Assembly (NCBI GenBank): GCA_022578965.1
Contig: MU400512.1
Span: 248,001-312,000, forward strand
From: Xylaria sp. FL1777
Lineage: Eukaryota; Ascomycota; Sordariomycetes; Xylariales; Xylariaceae
Length of the DNA: 64,000 nucleotides
Direction of reading: 5' to 3'
The notes beneath the pieces are model-generated. The model was not told where the DNA came from, ran no database searches, and worked only from the letters and a program-made list of their open reading frames with translations. Each line of letters begins with the position of its first letter. The stretch's first letter is position 1. Below are positions 1 through 12,354 of the stretch, one piece after another. Made by a program: the position numbers and the translations under genes.

Positions 1-2956
1 TGAAAGAGCGTACGAGGGTCAAGTTCAACACCTTTATCCTTAGCGGCCTTAGAAGCGGATCGAGCCAGGGTTGTCATGCGCGTTGCGATAACCTTGGGAA
101 TGCCCTGCGTGTAGGCTACACCGGTGACCTCGAAGGGAGTAGCGACAAATAGGGTCGTGCGGTTCATGTTTGCGTCGATCTTCCTCCAAGCTTCCAATCG
201 TGTCGAGATATCAAGACGTTCTGTGGCAGAGAGAGAATCCGACGGGTCAACAATCATTGGCTCCTCTCTCCAGTCGTATGACGCAAGCAGCAGTAGAGTC
301 CGCAGAAATCCGGTCGATGTTGATGAGGGCATGGGAAAGGGATGATGCTGTAGGAAGGCTTGCAGTACAAAGAGTTCGATGAGCGGCTCATTGAAGTAGT
401 TGCCAAGCCGGTGTGCATTGAACCAGTGCTTGGTGAGACGTATTGACGACGACAATGCAGGGAAGCGGGTACAGTATGTTGAGATAGTCTGGTTATGAAG
501 TGGGAGAATCACGCTTCTCCACCTTGCAGATGAGAGTAAAGCCGCTGCTTCGGTACGGATGTGGCGATCGAGAGTCTGATCTTTGGTCTGTCTATCAAGC
601 AAAGTCTCCTCTTGGTCGCTATGAACGCGAAGACGAAATGAAAACCCACTTTCATAGACGATATCCAAAAATGCTAGATTCTCGGTCTCACGTGAGGCAT
701 CTTCTAATCCTAAATGCGTCTTGATTTCACCCTTGGCCCCTTCAAGAGAACGGCCTATTTGTAGGAGCAGTGCTATCTTCGCTCGCTGTATCGAGGCAAT
801 ATTCTCCGGCCATTTTCCAGATGCTTCAAAAGAGAGCATTGCCTCAATTGGTGTCATGCCCTGCTTCCGCGAATTGGGAGCTGGCAAGCGCAAAGATGAA
901 TATCTCGTTTCGGGACTAATTGGCGTGATCTGTCTTATAGACAGAGGCAAATCTCCCAACTCTCGTACGTCCGTCTCAAAGACAGAAAAGGCGGCCTTTA
1001 CGGCATCGAAGTCTGACCTATCCATAGAAGATAGCGAAATAACATCCGAGAACTCTTGGCCGTGAAATTCAAGGTTATCGTCAGTTAGCTTCAGGCGCGA
1101 CTTCAGAATATAACGAATAATAGCCTGGCAGATTCCAAAATAACCGAGAGAAGCGTGTTCAGTCCAGCTGACCGACTCGACTATTTCGCCAGAGGGAAAC
1201 TGCCAGAGCTCGGCAATGTCGCCCCAGAACTCCCGAAACTTAGCCGCATCCTTTTTCTGCTCGTACAGTGGCCCGAACTCTCTCGCTTTAGATGCTTTGG
1301 TAGGGTCACACATAATGCCAACGAAAATATTCTCTGGTTTTGATTTCGTAGATGAGGCAGTGACTTTCCAGGCTGCAGGCTTTGGTAATTGGACGTTGAT
1401 CAATTTAGCTCTCTCACCAAGTGCCTTTTTCAATGTCCGATATATGTCCTCGGCGTGGGCGATTGTTGGGCTTCTACCGTCGGAAACGTTGAGTGACGCC
1501 TGTGAAGCACTGGAAGGAACTTTGATATTTACGAATAAATCAAACATCTGCAGCGGTTGGTTGACCTTCGTGATAAACAGTGAATCGAACTGGTCAACTT
1601 GTGGGTCGTTGATGGCTGATAGTGACAATTTGGCATGTTCATTCAGCATAAAGGCAGACCAAGTCGTCATATTAAACATAATATTGATCTCTCGAGCAGA
1701 GTCATACAAAACTGGACCATTTTGGCGCACAGCTTCCGGGGTAGCTATATTTGACCCAAGGATTACGGGCTTTTTGTGCAGATTAGATGAGGCGAGGTAC
1801 TGTAAGGTGGCCTTGAACAGCTGCGAGGCGTGCAGCGAGGGTGAAAGGATTGGCTCACCCTTCCTCCCTCCACTCTGAAGTAGAAGTGCCATTAAGACAG
1901 CCCAATGAAAGTGGCCAAAGCCACCATCAGCTATATCGCTCCCGAACCCACGTTGCTGCAGCCAGATACGGCCTAGTATACAAGCATCCTTGAAAGAAGC
2001 GCACGTATTTGCTGTGCGGTGAAGGAGCTTTAAGTATGATAGGAACCGACTCTCTGATTTGAGGGTACTATTATAGAAAGGGCTCGGCATCTTGGCATCT
2101 TTGGTATCCTCAGAAGCACCTCGGCGGATAGAAATACTTGTGGCCGACAATTTCGACGCAGGAAAAAAACCCTCGGGTGCGTTGGGTATGATTCTGATCT
2201 CATAGTTAAACTGCTTCGGCCGCGACTCCTTATGTTCTGCGCTTTGCGCCTCCGAGGACTGGGTTTGCGATCGCGCAACGAGAACGGGGAGCAACATGTT
2301 GCCATTGAGATTGGTATACACGAAGTCCAGGTCAGAAAACTTCTTCCGCAGAGCATTGGTGATGTAGGCTAGGAAGAAGGCCCTCTTGTAGAAGTAGCGA
2401 TAGTCACGATAGTCCTTCTCGGAGAACAGGGTGGCTGGCATGACCACAATCATATCAACAGCAAAATTAGACTGCGACTTGACCATGGTCTGGGACGTGT
2501 AGGACCCTACAACGTTGATATGGGCGGGCTTTTCGAAGGAGACCTTGTAGGGGCAGTTTTTCGCAGGCTTCGGATCGGGGTAGGGAATTGCGGTGCGGCT
2601 CGTCTTTTCCCAGCCTGAGGACGCTTCGTCGATCTTGCAAAGTGATACCAGTTAACAGTTGCCATAGAGACATACATAGACTGTCCAGCAAATCATGGCG
2701 GCGTTTCCATTTTACATACAGGAACGGGGCCATATTGATCAAGACCTTCGATTGCCTCTTTGAACTGGCGCAGAGTCTGGTCGAGCCCGGGAAATGCCGT
2801 GGCATAGTCCAACTTCACCTCCCTCAATAACTCGTCGGTTTCCAGCACAAAGGCGCTCGAGCCCGAGGCGCCCATCGAGGATGATGCAACGGTTTCGAAA
2901 GTCGGTCCATCATGGGTGTGGTCCAACTTTCGCCGTTTGGGCGAATTGGACTCCAT
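1..2956 (-). CDS. utp22: Pre-rRNA processing protein Utp22 (Nrap family), C-terminus cut by window edge
   Basis: Nucleolar component of the small-subunit processome (UTP-C module with Rrp7 and CK2), needed for 18S rRNA maturation. Exons 2956-2720 and 2633-1; the intron (2719-2634) has a GTATGT donor and a TTAAC branch and leaves phase 0. The start is the first in-frame ATG; the upstream in-frame TTG is not used. About 956 residues are present. The N-terminus has a basic SPKRRK patch (nuclear localisation). It is followed by the Nrap nucleotidyltransferase-like domain, including SEKDYRDYRYFYKR and ACILGRIWLQQRGFG, both typical of the family. The reading frame stays open to base 1, where residues read LDPRTLF, close to the family C-terminus, so only a short tail is missing. 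In this family the nucleotidyltransferase fold is thought to be catalytically inactive. Identification is from remembered family motifs. Confidence 0.93.
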
Positions 2957-4078
2957 ATTTGCCGTAATCAAACCCAGCAGAAAACAGATTCAAACGAAGG
3001 AGAGCGCCAAAGACGTGGCTACATGGGCGCCAACGGTTGCGAAAAAAAAAAAAAAGACTTGAACTTATTGCTGCTATGTTGACCTCATGGTCGTCCCGCT
3101 TCTCGTAAATTTTTGGAGCAATTGCTGATCATGATGGTTTATCGATAAGCTGTTTTTGTCGCGTTATGTAATGTACCTAATGAAGTTTATGCAACTGTAC
3201 ATTTTTATGCAGATGCCCCTCAACAACTAGTCGGAATTAAGTATACCTAAAAGTCCGATTTTCTAGTACCTACCTAAGGTAACAAACATATGTATGTAGT
3301 TTGGAAAAGTTCAGCTCACAGCCAGCATCTGGTGAAATGCTTTCTCTTCTATTCCCCGCCAGATTACAGTTACTGACTTACTCTTCTCGAGGACGTAGAA
3401 ACATATTATGTCATACTCAGCCTCAGTTGACATATGTGTAACCTTAACTGTGTAACGCCGTGGGCTCGTGCCGATTACGGCTATTATGCCGACTAATACC
3501 ATGCCATAGGTACTTCGAGGTGGTGCCGAGGCAATGCGTAAATAATTATCCATACTTGGCCAAGTCATTCGCTTTGCCGCGAGTTTCCGACCTAATTCCG
3601 ACAAAGAAGTTTGAAGTCTACGGTACCTGTATCTCATCCCCCACTTCCCCAGTTCCGACCCAAGCCGCCAGGAACCAGTCCATCCCATTGGCGAGAGCTC
3701 GAGCTGAAGACTACTTACATACATGTATAAGTACGTAGGTAGATAGACAGGGATGCCGTACAGGATGCCGCGCAGGGTCAATTCATAGCCGACAACAGCA
3801 CCCGCGATTCGGTCACGCACCGGAGATCTCGAGCGATTGCGCCGAACAATCCAGCAGTTGTCTTCGCTGAGAAACTTCTCCCAAATAATTCTCCTCACTC
3901 CCTTAGAATTTCAACGAAGACACGACTTGTTGGTTGCGCCATCGTCTCGTTTCCCTCTTCCTTAGGTAGCTATTAATAACTGAAGACGGGCTCCATCGCT
4001 GTGAAGCCGGAAATACACCAGCAACCAGCGAGCGGGTCGTATCCTTAAGTTCGACCCCTTGGAAGACATCGTGTCGCA
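2957..4078. other. Divergent intergenic region between utp22 and the SCOT gene
   Basis: Shared 5' region of two divergently transcribed genes. It holds a poly-A tract near 3041-3055, on the upstream side of utp22, and ACCTA-type short motifs at 3268-3280 and 3718-3745. An open frame on the minus strand at 3311-3898 has no ATG at its start and no recognisable family, so I do not call a gene. Confidence 0.6.
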
Positions 4079-5764
4079 ATGCCTTCGCCAGCACTGTGTA
4101 TGCGGACTCTGAGAGCCTACTCTCGTCATGGCTCCAACGTAAGCATCAAGCATTGGCAACGATAATACTATAACCATTGTCACACGTTGACTGTTTGTCC
4201 TTGCAGCATGTTCGAACTATGGCTAGAGCCTTTTCCGCTACCTCCCGGAGGCCTGAGATCAACAAGGTCTACCCCTCCGCCCTGGAGGCACTCAAAGATA
4301 TGAAGCCTGACTCAACCCTTCTGTGCGGCGGGTTTGGTCTGTGTGGTGTGCCTGACACTCTAATTAACGAAGTATTAAAAAAGCCCGAGATAACGGGGCT
4401 CACGGCCGTATCGAACAATGCGGGAACTGACACCTCTGGTCTGGGCCAATTGTTGAAGTCAAAACAGGTCAAGAAGATGGTTGCGAGCTATATTGGTGAA
4501 AACAAGACCTTCGAGACCATGTATCTGACCGGCCAGGTCGAGCTGGAGCTTACTCCGCAAGGAACTCTGGCTGAGCGGTGTGCTGCTGGTGGCAAAGGTA
4601 TTCCGGCGTTCTACACACCCGCGGCCTTTGGGACAGTAGTACAAACAGGTGACCTGCCCTTGAGGAATAAGAGTGACGGCACGCCCGATCAATTTTCCTA
4701 CCCGAAAGATGTAAAGGTTTTCAATGGAAAGTCGTACCTCCTTGAGCACAGCATCGCTGGAGATTATGCCTTCGTCAAGGCTTACAAGGCCGACAAACTC
4801 GGCAACTGTCAATTCCGCCTTGCTGCCAACAATTTCAACGGCGCCATGGGACGGAACGCCAAGATGACTATTGTCGAGGCTGAGCATATCGTCGAACCTG
4901 GCGAGATCCCTCCTGAGGCTGTCCACCTCCCCGGTATCTACGTGAAGAGGGTCATTCAGAGTACAACCGAGAAGAATATCGAGAAGTACACCTGGACAAA
5001 AGATGACAACGACGCCGACGCTAAGAAGGCCCTCGGCTCGGGCGACACAGCTGCCAAGAGAGAACGTATCGTCCGGAGAGCTGCCAAGGAGTTCAAGAAT
5101 GGCATGTATGCGAACCTAGGAATCGGCATGCCTATGCTTGCCCCTGGATTCGTCGGTCCCGAGGTCGAGGTTCAGCTTCAGTCCGAGAACGGCATTCTTG
5201 GACTCGGCCCTTATCCTAAGCAGGGTGAGGAAGATGCCGACCTTATCAATGCCGGTAAGGAGACGGTGACTCTACGCCCAGGTGCTGCCGTTTTTGGCAG
5301 CGAAGAGAGTTTCGGTATGATTCGTAGCGGTCGCATCAACCTGACCATCCTCGGAGCGATGCAGGTTAGTGCCACTGGTGACCTGGCGAATTGGATGTTG
5401 CCCGGCAAGGTAAAGGGCTTCGGAGGTGCTATGGATCTAGTCAGCAATCCTAGCGCTACCAAGGTTGTTGTCACGATGGAGCACACGGACAAGAAAGGAA
5501 ACCCCAAAATCGTCAAACAGTGCGCTTTCCCCTTAACTGGGCGTGCCTGTGTGTCGAGAATCATCACAGAGCTGGTAAGTACTCGTTCTTCGTCCCGTAC
5601 TGTGTCTTTACCCACCTAACCTTGCTATCTAGGGCGTATTTGATGTCGACTTCTCCCATGGCCTCACTCTCATCGAAATCGCGGACGGTGTTACTGTAGA
5701 CGAGATTAAGAGCAAAACCGAAGCGCCATTCCATGTCGCTAAAGACCTAAAACCCATGCTCTAA
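4079..5764 (+). CDS. Succinyl-CoA:3-ketoacid CoA-transferase, mitochondrial (SCOT)
   Basis: Transfers CoA from succinyl-CoA to acetoacetate in the mitochondrial matrix (ketone body use; in fungi also linked to acetate and propionate CoA metabolism). Three exons: 4079-4138, 4207-5574 and 5633-5764, giving 519 aa, the normal family length. Introns have GTAAGC/GTAAGT donors and CAG/TAG acceptors. Exon 1 adds an arginine-rich, acid-poor N-terminus fitting a mitochondrial presequence. Starting at an ATG inside exon 2 would lose it, so I prefer 4079. The alpha half carries the GGFGLCG CoA-transferase motif near residues 61-67. The beta half carries [10 protein letters not shown] near 346-355, where Glu347 matches the catalytic glutamate that forms the enzyme-CoA thioester. 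The two halves are fused in one chain, as in eukaryotic SCOT. Confidence 0.95.
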
Positions 5765-6801
5765 ATCTTGAAAAGGGGGTTTTGTAAATGGTCTTTTATA
5801 TCTATCTTGCATAAAGTGTTTACTGGTTTGGCGTTTCATTTTGGCAATGGGAAGCATTCGATATTTATATCATCAGTCGCGCAAAGATGAGCGTGCCCAT
5901 CTTCGTAGACAAAGACGAGTCGTCAATACAAAATACCTAGTAGAGTTGAACTGTACAATTTTGGGGGGTTCAGCAATAGGTTCGTTCGCCTAAAGAGCGT
6001 AAAGCGTAACAGATCAACAAACTTTATATATTCTTTATATATTCTTTTGTTGACTACTGTTGATCAATCCGCCGAGACCCTTCTACGTGCCTAGAACTAT
6101 ATATGCCATTCTTATAGGCGTAGATATCAAGGTGCAAAGGTCAGTATAAGATCTATTGTAGATGAAATTGGATTTAGAGTGGATTGTCTAAGGAATGGAT
6201 ACTAACAGGTTGGTAATGCGGTAGATCTCGTTGGTCTCTGGGAATTTAGGTTTGATACTCTAGGTATAATCTCTAAAATAGTTGTATCCTATAAATAGGG
6301 TACTAATAAAGGACTTCTTAGCCGTGACGTTCATTAGAAAGCGAATATTGACCGTAGTTGTGATTTCAAACTCTAGAAAGAGAAAGCCAAAAACAGACGG
6401 CTTCAGCCATACTAGTCCCAGAGAAGATCCTGCCCTCTAGGAGCTTTCGCTGCTCATCAGGGGGCTATGGTTAACGAATAGAAGTCTCTTCTTAAGATTA
6501 TCATTCTCTTTACCCTGGTACGTTTTCGAACTCAACAATAGCTAGGAATTATAAATACCATAGTTATAGCTTATTGACTTGCATATACCGCACCCGTCTG
6601 TAGAGGCGTCTGCCTTTCTCGGAGCCTCCCATGACGCTTTGTCTAATAACTTGATAATCAAGCTTGTACGGCGGTTACGGGTAGTTGAGTATAGTGTTGA
6701 TTTCGTCCGCACTGCGAAGTTAGAAGGTTATTCATCGTACGACAAAATTACATATGACCATCTAATCAAGCGCGCCGTTCGTTAGAAGCCTGGAAGAACC
6801 T
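5765..6801. other. AT-rich intergenic tract, possibly a decayed repeat
   Basis: Lies between the convergent 3' ends of SCOT and the F-box-like gene. From about 6000 to 6570 the DNA is AT- and TpA-rich. One minus-strand frame reads about 100 codons interrupted by only a few TAG stops, which would suit an old element damaged by RIP-type C-to-T change. No transposase or polymerase motif was recognised. Confidence 0.4.
6022..6043. repeat. Two tandem copies of an 11-bp AT-rich unit
   Basis: CTTTATATATT occurs twice back to back. The pair is bracketed by an 8-bp inverted repeat, GATCAACA at 6012-6019 and TGTTGATC at 6058-6065. Confidence 0.8.
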
Positions 6802-8439
6802 TCACCCAACGCTGAACGACTCGAGGATGCTCGAGATATTTCGTCGCTTTTTAAGGGGTATGTGAGCCCCAGGTGAAGTAGCGTTAAGGGAGTGCTTGAC
6901 AGCCTTGCTTGCCACGGTCGTTGAGCTCGAAGCTTCTCTCTTTCCCTCACGACTGCCATGTCGGATAAAAGTAAGCTGCGTTTCGAAATATTTTCTAGTG
7001 CTCTTAGAAACATAGCGACTCGGATGGCGAGTGTTGTCGGAAGTAGTTCCGCCGAGTATCAGGTTTATCATGGGCCGAGGCGGAAGGACGATGTTCCCAA
7101 GGCCAAGTGCGCGTTCACCTATCTCGAGTCCTTGTGCGCTTAAATCTCGATTAGACAAGAGTGTTCCGATAAAGCAATACATGAGAAATCCCCAGAGACT
7201 CCCACTGTCTAGATAGTATGAGTGTCCATAGAAGGGAGAGTATTCATCCCCTGAATGGCACCAGGCACGAAATATATGGTGTAGATTGGGAGTGGTATCG
7301 CATTCGCTTGACACATCGTGCACGCCTGGTTTACCTCTCTGGCAAGATATAAGTCTTATTTTAGGAACCTCATGTGCCTTCCAATTTACTGCTGGGCCGA
7401 CGTTGGTAACGAGATGAGGCTTTAACTCCTGTGTAGCTTTGAGAAGAATGAAATGTATAAGCAACGTGGATTGAAGATCTCTTGACCACGTGCCTAGTGT
7501 TGATTTCCAGACGAAGTCGATTTCCTCTTCCCCGTCGTCTTTCTCTTCTAAGTTGCCTTTATCTTCCCAGTCGCGCCGTCTTCCAGCGACGTCATAGACG
7601 ACAAGGGATGGAAACGCGTCGATATAGCGGAGGGAATGTCTCGTGGTGTTGTCTTCCCCCCAGACTCTCAAGATCCTTAGGAACGGGAAGGCCTCGGGCG
7701 TTGTGGACCACTCTCGTACAACAGAGTCTGTCAATCGCGGGAAGGTCCAGGTGTCTGCTTCGTTGTCGGGCTGGAAGATCTCGAGAACTGCCAAATTCTT
7801 TAGCCGGACCAACTGCAGTAGCTCGGCGGTCCCTCCATGCACCCTACCAGCAATGGTCAGGTGCGTCAGGAAGTCAAGCGGATCAGAAAGTAAAGGCTCT
7901 ATGTATGCTGCAAGAGGCTGTGTCTTAGGCACTTCGATGCTGTAGTTGATCAAGAAAGGATTTATGCAACGCTCCATCCCTTCCTTATTCGTAACGCCCG
8001 GAACCAAGATGCTGGCCAGAAGTTTCCAGCTTTCCACAGACAGTCCTGTCGTCTGCTCAACGTACTCCCATATCCTGCCCACCACTTCAATATCAAATGT
8101 TAGCTATCTCCATTTGGAGCGGACCATTGTGTTTGCGAGAGTGTCCCGATCCCGTAACATGAGGGCCCTGTACCTACACTGAACGGGGAGGTCCTGAAGA
8201 TGAGATCTGTCGAGTTCCTCTATGTGCGCCGCAACAACTTTTGAACACATATCAACGAGCGGCGCGGCACCGAAGTGGCGCGACCGAGGCCGGGAATAAG
8301 TGTGAACCACGGGCTTCGTGACCCGATTCCACGGCACCGGCATGGATCGGGGTGCCGGAACATCCCATTGAAGAAATGTCTGGCCAGTCGATCGGTCGAA
8401 GGACTGGCTCGGATGGGAGTTGACGATGAAACTACTCAT
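6802..8439 (-). CDS. F-box-like/LRR-type fungal orphan protein
   Basis: Exons 8439-8178 and 8084-6802 give 514 aa. The 93-bp intron (8177-8085) has donor GTAGGT, branch GCTAAC and acceptor AAG. The join restores a continuous LPVQLVGRIWEYVEQ segment, which resembles the short F-box-like N-terminal helix pair of large expanded fungal families. Without the splice both halves look like separate frames. The middle part has leucine-rich stretches of irregular LRR character (HLTIAGRVHGG, LKNLAVLEI, FPFLRILRVWG). An acidic loop (EEKDDGEEE) and a basic KKRR tail near the C-terminus follow. No catalytic motif is visible. If the F-box reading is right it would be a substrate adaptor of an SCF ubiquitin ligase, but that is inference. 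Confidence 0.75.
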
Positions 8440-8916
8440 AATGAATTTGTAATGTGTTCTGAAGCGAGCTTGAGCAAAACAGCAATGTATAAGTAGATAT
8501 TCGAATGATCATCACGTGTGTTGCATGGAATTATGTAAGTAGATAGGCCAGTGTCTGTTTGTATTGCTGGCGTGTACTCTATCTTCAATGTGGATGATTC
8601 CGTTAGGTCGACATACAAGTTATAACTACCTACCTACCTAACTAAGTATTGAAGGAGGGGGATTGGTACCTGACCTGTAGGCTTAGAATTGTTGTACTTT
8701 TAGCGCCTTCAGTACCGCTATTGCGAGCATATCCTAGGGGGTAAGCTTGCTATTTTAGGGAGTACTCAGGGAACCTCAGGTAACCTAGCACTAATGGCAT
8801 ATATGTAGGTACTTATGTATCGTATCGTCTTCGTGCTTTATTAAGAACCTATATTAATTGCCGTGCCTCAGGTACTTTACCTACTTAAGTACGTACGCAA
8901 CACCTCAATTATAAAC
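8440..8916. other. Intergenic, TACC-repeat containing
   Basis: Upstream of the F-box-like gene and downstream of the SDR gene. It contains a short TACC tetranucleotide run at about 8629-8640 and otherwise nothing recognisable. Confidence 0.6.
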
Positions 8917-9981
8917 TCATTGTTTTTCATCCGCCCATGCCTTCATGTGCTCGACCACCAGCGCCATTGCATCATCCTCATTTATCGTGTCCTTATGCAG
9001 GAAGGTCTTGTAGGTGCGCCTGAGGGTCTCATCGACTTCTTTGTAGACGTCATGATCGATATGGATAAGATGCCCGTGGCGTGACTCGTCGGCCATCAGC
9101 TTCACGGCTGCCCGCGCGACCGTACTGGCCGGCTGCGTGTAGATGCCGAACTGATTAACCAGCTGGTCTACTACCATGTCTGTTGATGTCCAGCTGGGTG
9201 CCAAGGCGTTTATACGCACAGGGACATTCTGCGCTGTGAGCGCCAAATGCAGGCCGCGCATTAACCCGACTGTGCCGTGCTTGGAGACGCCTGCTAACCG
9301 TCAGCCTTTCGTCTCTCTTTGTTTAGATGAGGAGCTGGACTGGATGTGGCGCTATAGGGCACTCCTTCGGCGCGGATCCAGGGATGGCTGGGAGGTACTC
9401 ACTGTAATCGACACCACGAAATGGCTGCAACCCTGTGCTAGAGCTAGTGACGACGATGCTACCCCCGCTCGGGTTCTGACGGATATAGTGGATGGCCAAT
9501 GTTACTGTGTTGATTGCGCCCATTAGATTGATATCAAGGACGAAACTGCTTGGCTCCTTCGGATCTCCGTTCTCGTCAAGCTCGATATTGACGTAGTCGA
9601 TCTCCGGCTTCACACCCGCATTGGCGAAGACGTGGTCGATACGGCCATGGAGTTCTATGGTCTTCTTGAAGAGCCCGACCAAATCCTGCCATTTCGTTAC
9701 GTTGGCCTTGTAGAAGGTGAATTGTGCAGAGCTCACTGCGCCCTCTGCCGGCTCGCGCAAATCACCGCCAACTACGGATGCACCCAGCGAGAGAAGGAGC
9801 TGGACTGCCGATAGCCCGATTCCCAAGGAACTACCTGGAATAGAGCATTGTGTAAGTTAAACATAAATAAGAGGGGGTTGAGGCCCTGTGAAACCTGAGA
9901 GCGAGTCACTATACCTGTAATAATGACTACCTTGTCCTTCAAGCTGGTTAGAGACTCATTGGTGATTACAAACTCCGTCAT
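8917..9981 (-). CDS. Short-chain dehydrogenase/reductase (SDR)
   Basis: NAD(P)-dependent oxidoreductase of the classical SDR type; substrate unknown. Exons 9981-9915, 9834-9403 and 9290-8917 give 290 aa. Introns use GTATAG and GTGAGT donors and CAG acceptors, and phases agree. The cofactor-binding TGGSSLGIG motif (residues 22-30) is created by the first splice. FANAG follows in the middle. Catalytic Ser153, Tyr166 and Lys170 (YSVSK) are present; the Tyr codon is followed directly by the second splice. The C-terminal part (about 80 residues after the active site) carries the substrate loop and resembles fungal 15-hydroxyprostaglandin-dehydrogenase-like SDRs. The next gene on the same strand is an MFS transporter, but about 800 bp separate them, and no further biosynthetic genes are nearby. 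Confidence 0.9.
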
Positions 9982-10778
9982 TGTTGTTTATGGTATCTTT
10001 GATTGCGAATAGTGGTGAAGTGTTCTGTTACGCTAATAAGATCTTGAACTTAAAGGTCCTCCTCATAGATATATAGGCTATAGTTGATCTGCAGTAGTCT
10101 ATCTAGAGTTAAATATAGATATTAACTTAACAAGAATTTTCAAAATACTTACCTAGCTTATCTCACTTCAGCAGAAAGAATAAGCTATATCTGCATGCAG
10201 TCTTGGCTTAGACTATCTAATACGCAAATTTTCAGCTTTCATGAGGCACCAGTCATGATCTGGTGACGAATATGTGGAGAGGATTGATCTGGCAAGGATA
10301 TGAACAAAGTTGTGTTGCATTCTCTCGGAGTCAGAATCTGAGTGTGTTGTAGATGTGATGTTTCTCGGGCCTCGGACACCGATTCTAAACTCGGAGATCG
10401 GTCCTTTCTTATGTGCCCATCTTCCTAAATGCGTAACATCGGACTTGGGCAACCTGGAGTCATTGGAATGCGCCCAATGGCCCCCATACACACGCAGTAT
10501 GGGGGCGGCACTGCAACCCTACTTTATCTCATTCTTGGAGTGATCCCTGCATCTGAACTGATACGATCCACCGACATATATGTGATTACCTACGAGACGG
10601 ATCGTAGAGATTAAGTATGGCGAACTTCAACTGGAATAAGCACACGAGACCGCGCAAGACTAAAGCAACCGCCGTATGAAAGCTCTAATATGATTACCCG
10701 ATAAAGACTTATTTAGCCCTTGTTACATATGAAACCTAAATGGACAGGGCTATATGTGACTGTGTCTAATAAGACTCT
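9982..10778. other. Intergenic, with a strong GC-rich inverted repeat
   Basis: Region upstream of the SDR gene and downstream of the MFS gene. Apart from the inverted repeat at 10480-10506 and an AT-rich stretch at 10040-10200, I see no gene. Short open frames at 10213-10543 on both strands overlap each other and have no recognisable content. Confidence 0.6.
10480..10506. repeat. Perfect 10-bp inverted repeat, 7-base spacer
   Basis: GCCCCCATAC at 10480-10489 and GTATGGGGGC at 10497-10506 are exact reverse complements separated by ACACGCA. It could be a dimer-binding site or a transcribed hairpin. It sits about 500 bp upstream of the SDR start. Confidence 0.85.
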
Positions 10779-12354
10779 TCATATCTTCACCGCCCACCCT
10801 GCGCCAGTTCGTCTCATTCTCACAAGCCTCGCCCCAAAGATCAAGGACGCACCGAGCACCAAGCTCGCCCCAGCAAAACCTTGTGCGCCGTTATACCTTC
10901 CACCGTTAGCGGCAATGATGGCTCCAGCAATTGGGTTTCCTGTTAACGTGGCGAAGCTGACAATAGTAAACACCATTCCTATCCGTGTCCCCTGCTTGCG
11001 TGGATCCGTGGTCAATGAACTAAGTCCTGCCGGGAACAGGCTCTGGATACCTCCGGCTGCGATTCCATAGAACACAGCCCAAACGTATATCTTGGTAGGA
11101 GTATCGACGACCATCCACGCCAGTATCGCGATGCCGCCGAACAGAGCGAAAGGAGCAAGCATGTTGAGAGGACCGTAGCGGTCAGCGAGATGGTTTGGCA
11201 GCAGCCGGCCGGCGATGCTGACGCCATTGAGGATCAACACCAAGTTGAGGGAGTTAACGTATGAAAGCGAGGGGTGAACGAAGTTGGAATCACGGCTGTA
11301 GGCGCCGAGGTAGTAGACAGGCAAATATACCCCCCAGAAATTGAGGAACATCCCAACAGCATAGAAGGTGTACTCAAGTTCACGGAATGCCGCCAATTCG
11401 ACTAGAGAGCCAGTTCTCCGTGGGGGAACGCGCGACCGCATAAACCCAAGTACGAAAAGCGTCGTAACCACCATCACGAGCCCCATGGCGCGAATAGTCC
11501 AAGCAAATCCAATACTCGGCAAAAGTTGGCGAGCCATGGCGGGATAGATAAGACCGCCCGAGACAGTGCCGGAAGCACTGATGCCTATGGCAAAAGAGCG
11601 TTTCGTGCTGAAGTACGTCGCGACGGTGGTGATGGCCGCGGTAAACAGAAACCCACATCCGATGCCCATGGTCAACCCCTGGGCCAGGAGAAGTTGCCAG
11701 TACTGCGTCGCCGCGGACGTGGTGAAAATACCGAGTGCTAGGAACGCAGCCCCGACGAATAGCGTGGGCCGTAGAAAGCCGGCGTCAACCAGGCGACCCG
11801 TGAACGTCCCGATGAAGAAGGTCAGAAACACGGTGATGCTACCAATCCAGGAGATATCTGACGGAGGGCGTCCCAGAAGTTCCATGTAGTATGTTTGGAA
11901 GACACCGAAGGAGTTGATGAAACCCCATGTGTTCATGACTATTAAGTGACCACAAAAGGCTATAAGTCCGCTGTTAGCATGTGACTAATCAGATACGTCC
12001 ATACCGCCCCCTAAGACGGAACGAAGCAGACTACACAATGCAGAAACCGAGGTCGAGCTTACACATCATCCAGGCTTTCTTTCCGCCGTCCGGCGGCGGT
12101 CCAGGGTTCTGGCTGGCCTTTGTCGATATCCGGCTAAGCACCCGGTTCAGCACTCCGGCCGCACCGCCCGCGTCGGTATCGAGAAAGTCTGGCTCCGGCT
12201 CTACTTTCCACTGATCGTCTTCTTCTTCTTTCCTTGATGCTGGCTCCCCTTCGGCTGGGTGTGGTCCTAGTCTCGTAGCATCTTGGGAGTCTTGCTTCTC
12301 AATATCTATCCGCAATTCCCCATCGCTGGAGCTTGGAGTAGTAGACCTTGGCAT
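10779..12354 (-). CDS. MFS transporter, monocarboxylate permease-like
   Basis: Plasma or vacuolar membrane carrier of the major facilitator superfamily, monocarboxylate porter type (fungal Mch/MCT-like). The true substrate cannot be read from sequence. Exons 12354-12063 and 11959-10779 give 490 aa. The 103-bp intron has a GTAAGC donor, a GCTAAC branch and a TAG acceptor. The N-terminal about 85 residues are hydrophilic and acidic (cytosolic tail). They end in PPDGGKKAW, the entry motif of the first membrane helix in this family. The splice then joins into NTWGFINSFGVFQTYY. Hydrophobic segments follow at the spacing of 12 helices. TGRLVDAG lies between helices 2 and 3, and GRLLPNHLADRYG between helices 8 and 9. 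The first in-frame ATG is at 12354; the frame extends upstream only with non-ATG codons. Confidence 0.9.

Noticed and set aside
2030..2805. Frames of 108-112 codons on the minus strand
   Set aside because: They overlap utp22 exons in other frames; the Utp22 frame shows clear family motifs.
3311..3898. 195-codon open frame on the minus strand
   Set aside because: Begins with a GTG codon, the first ATG leaves 137 codons, composition is not family-like, and it lies in the divergent promoter region of utp22 and SCOT.
8917..12354. SDR plus MFS pair as a secondary-metabolite cluster
   Set aside because: Two genes only, about 800 bp apart, with no synthase, P450 or regulator nearby.
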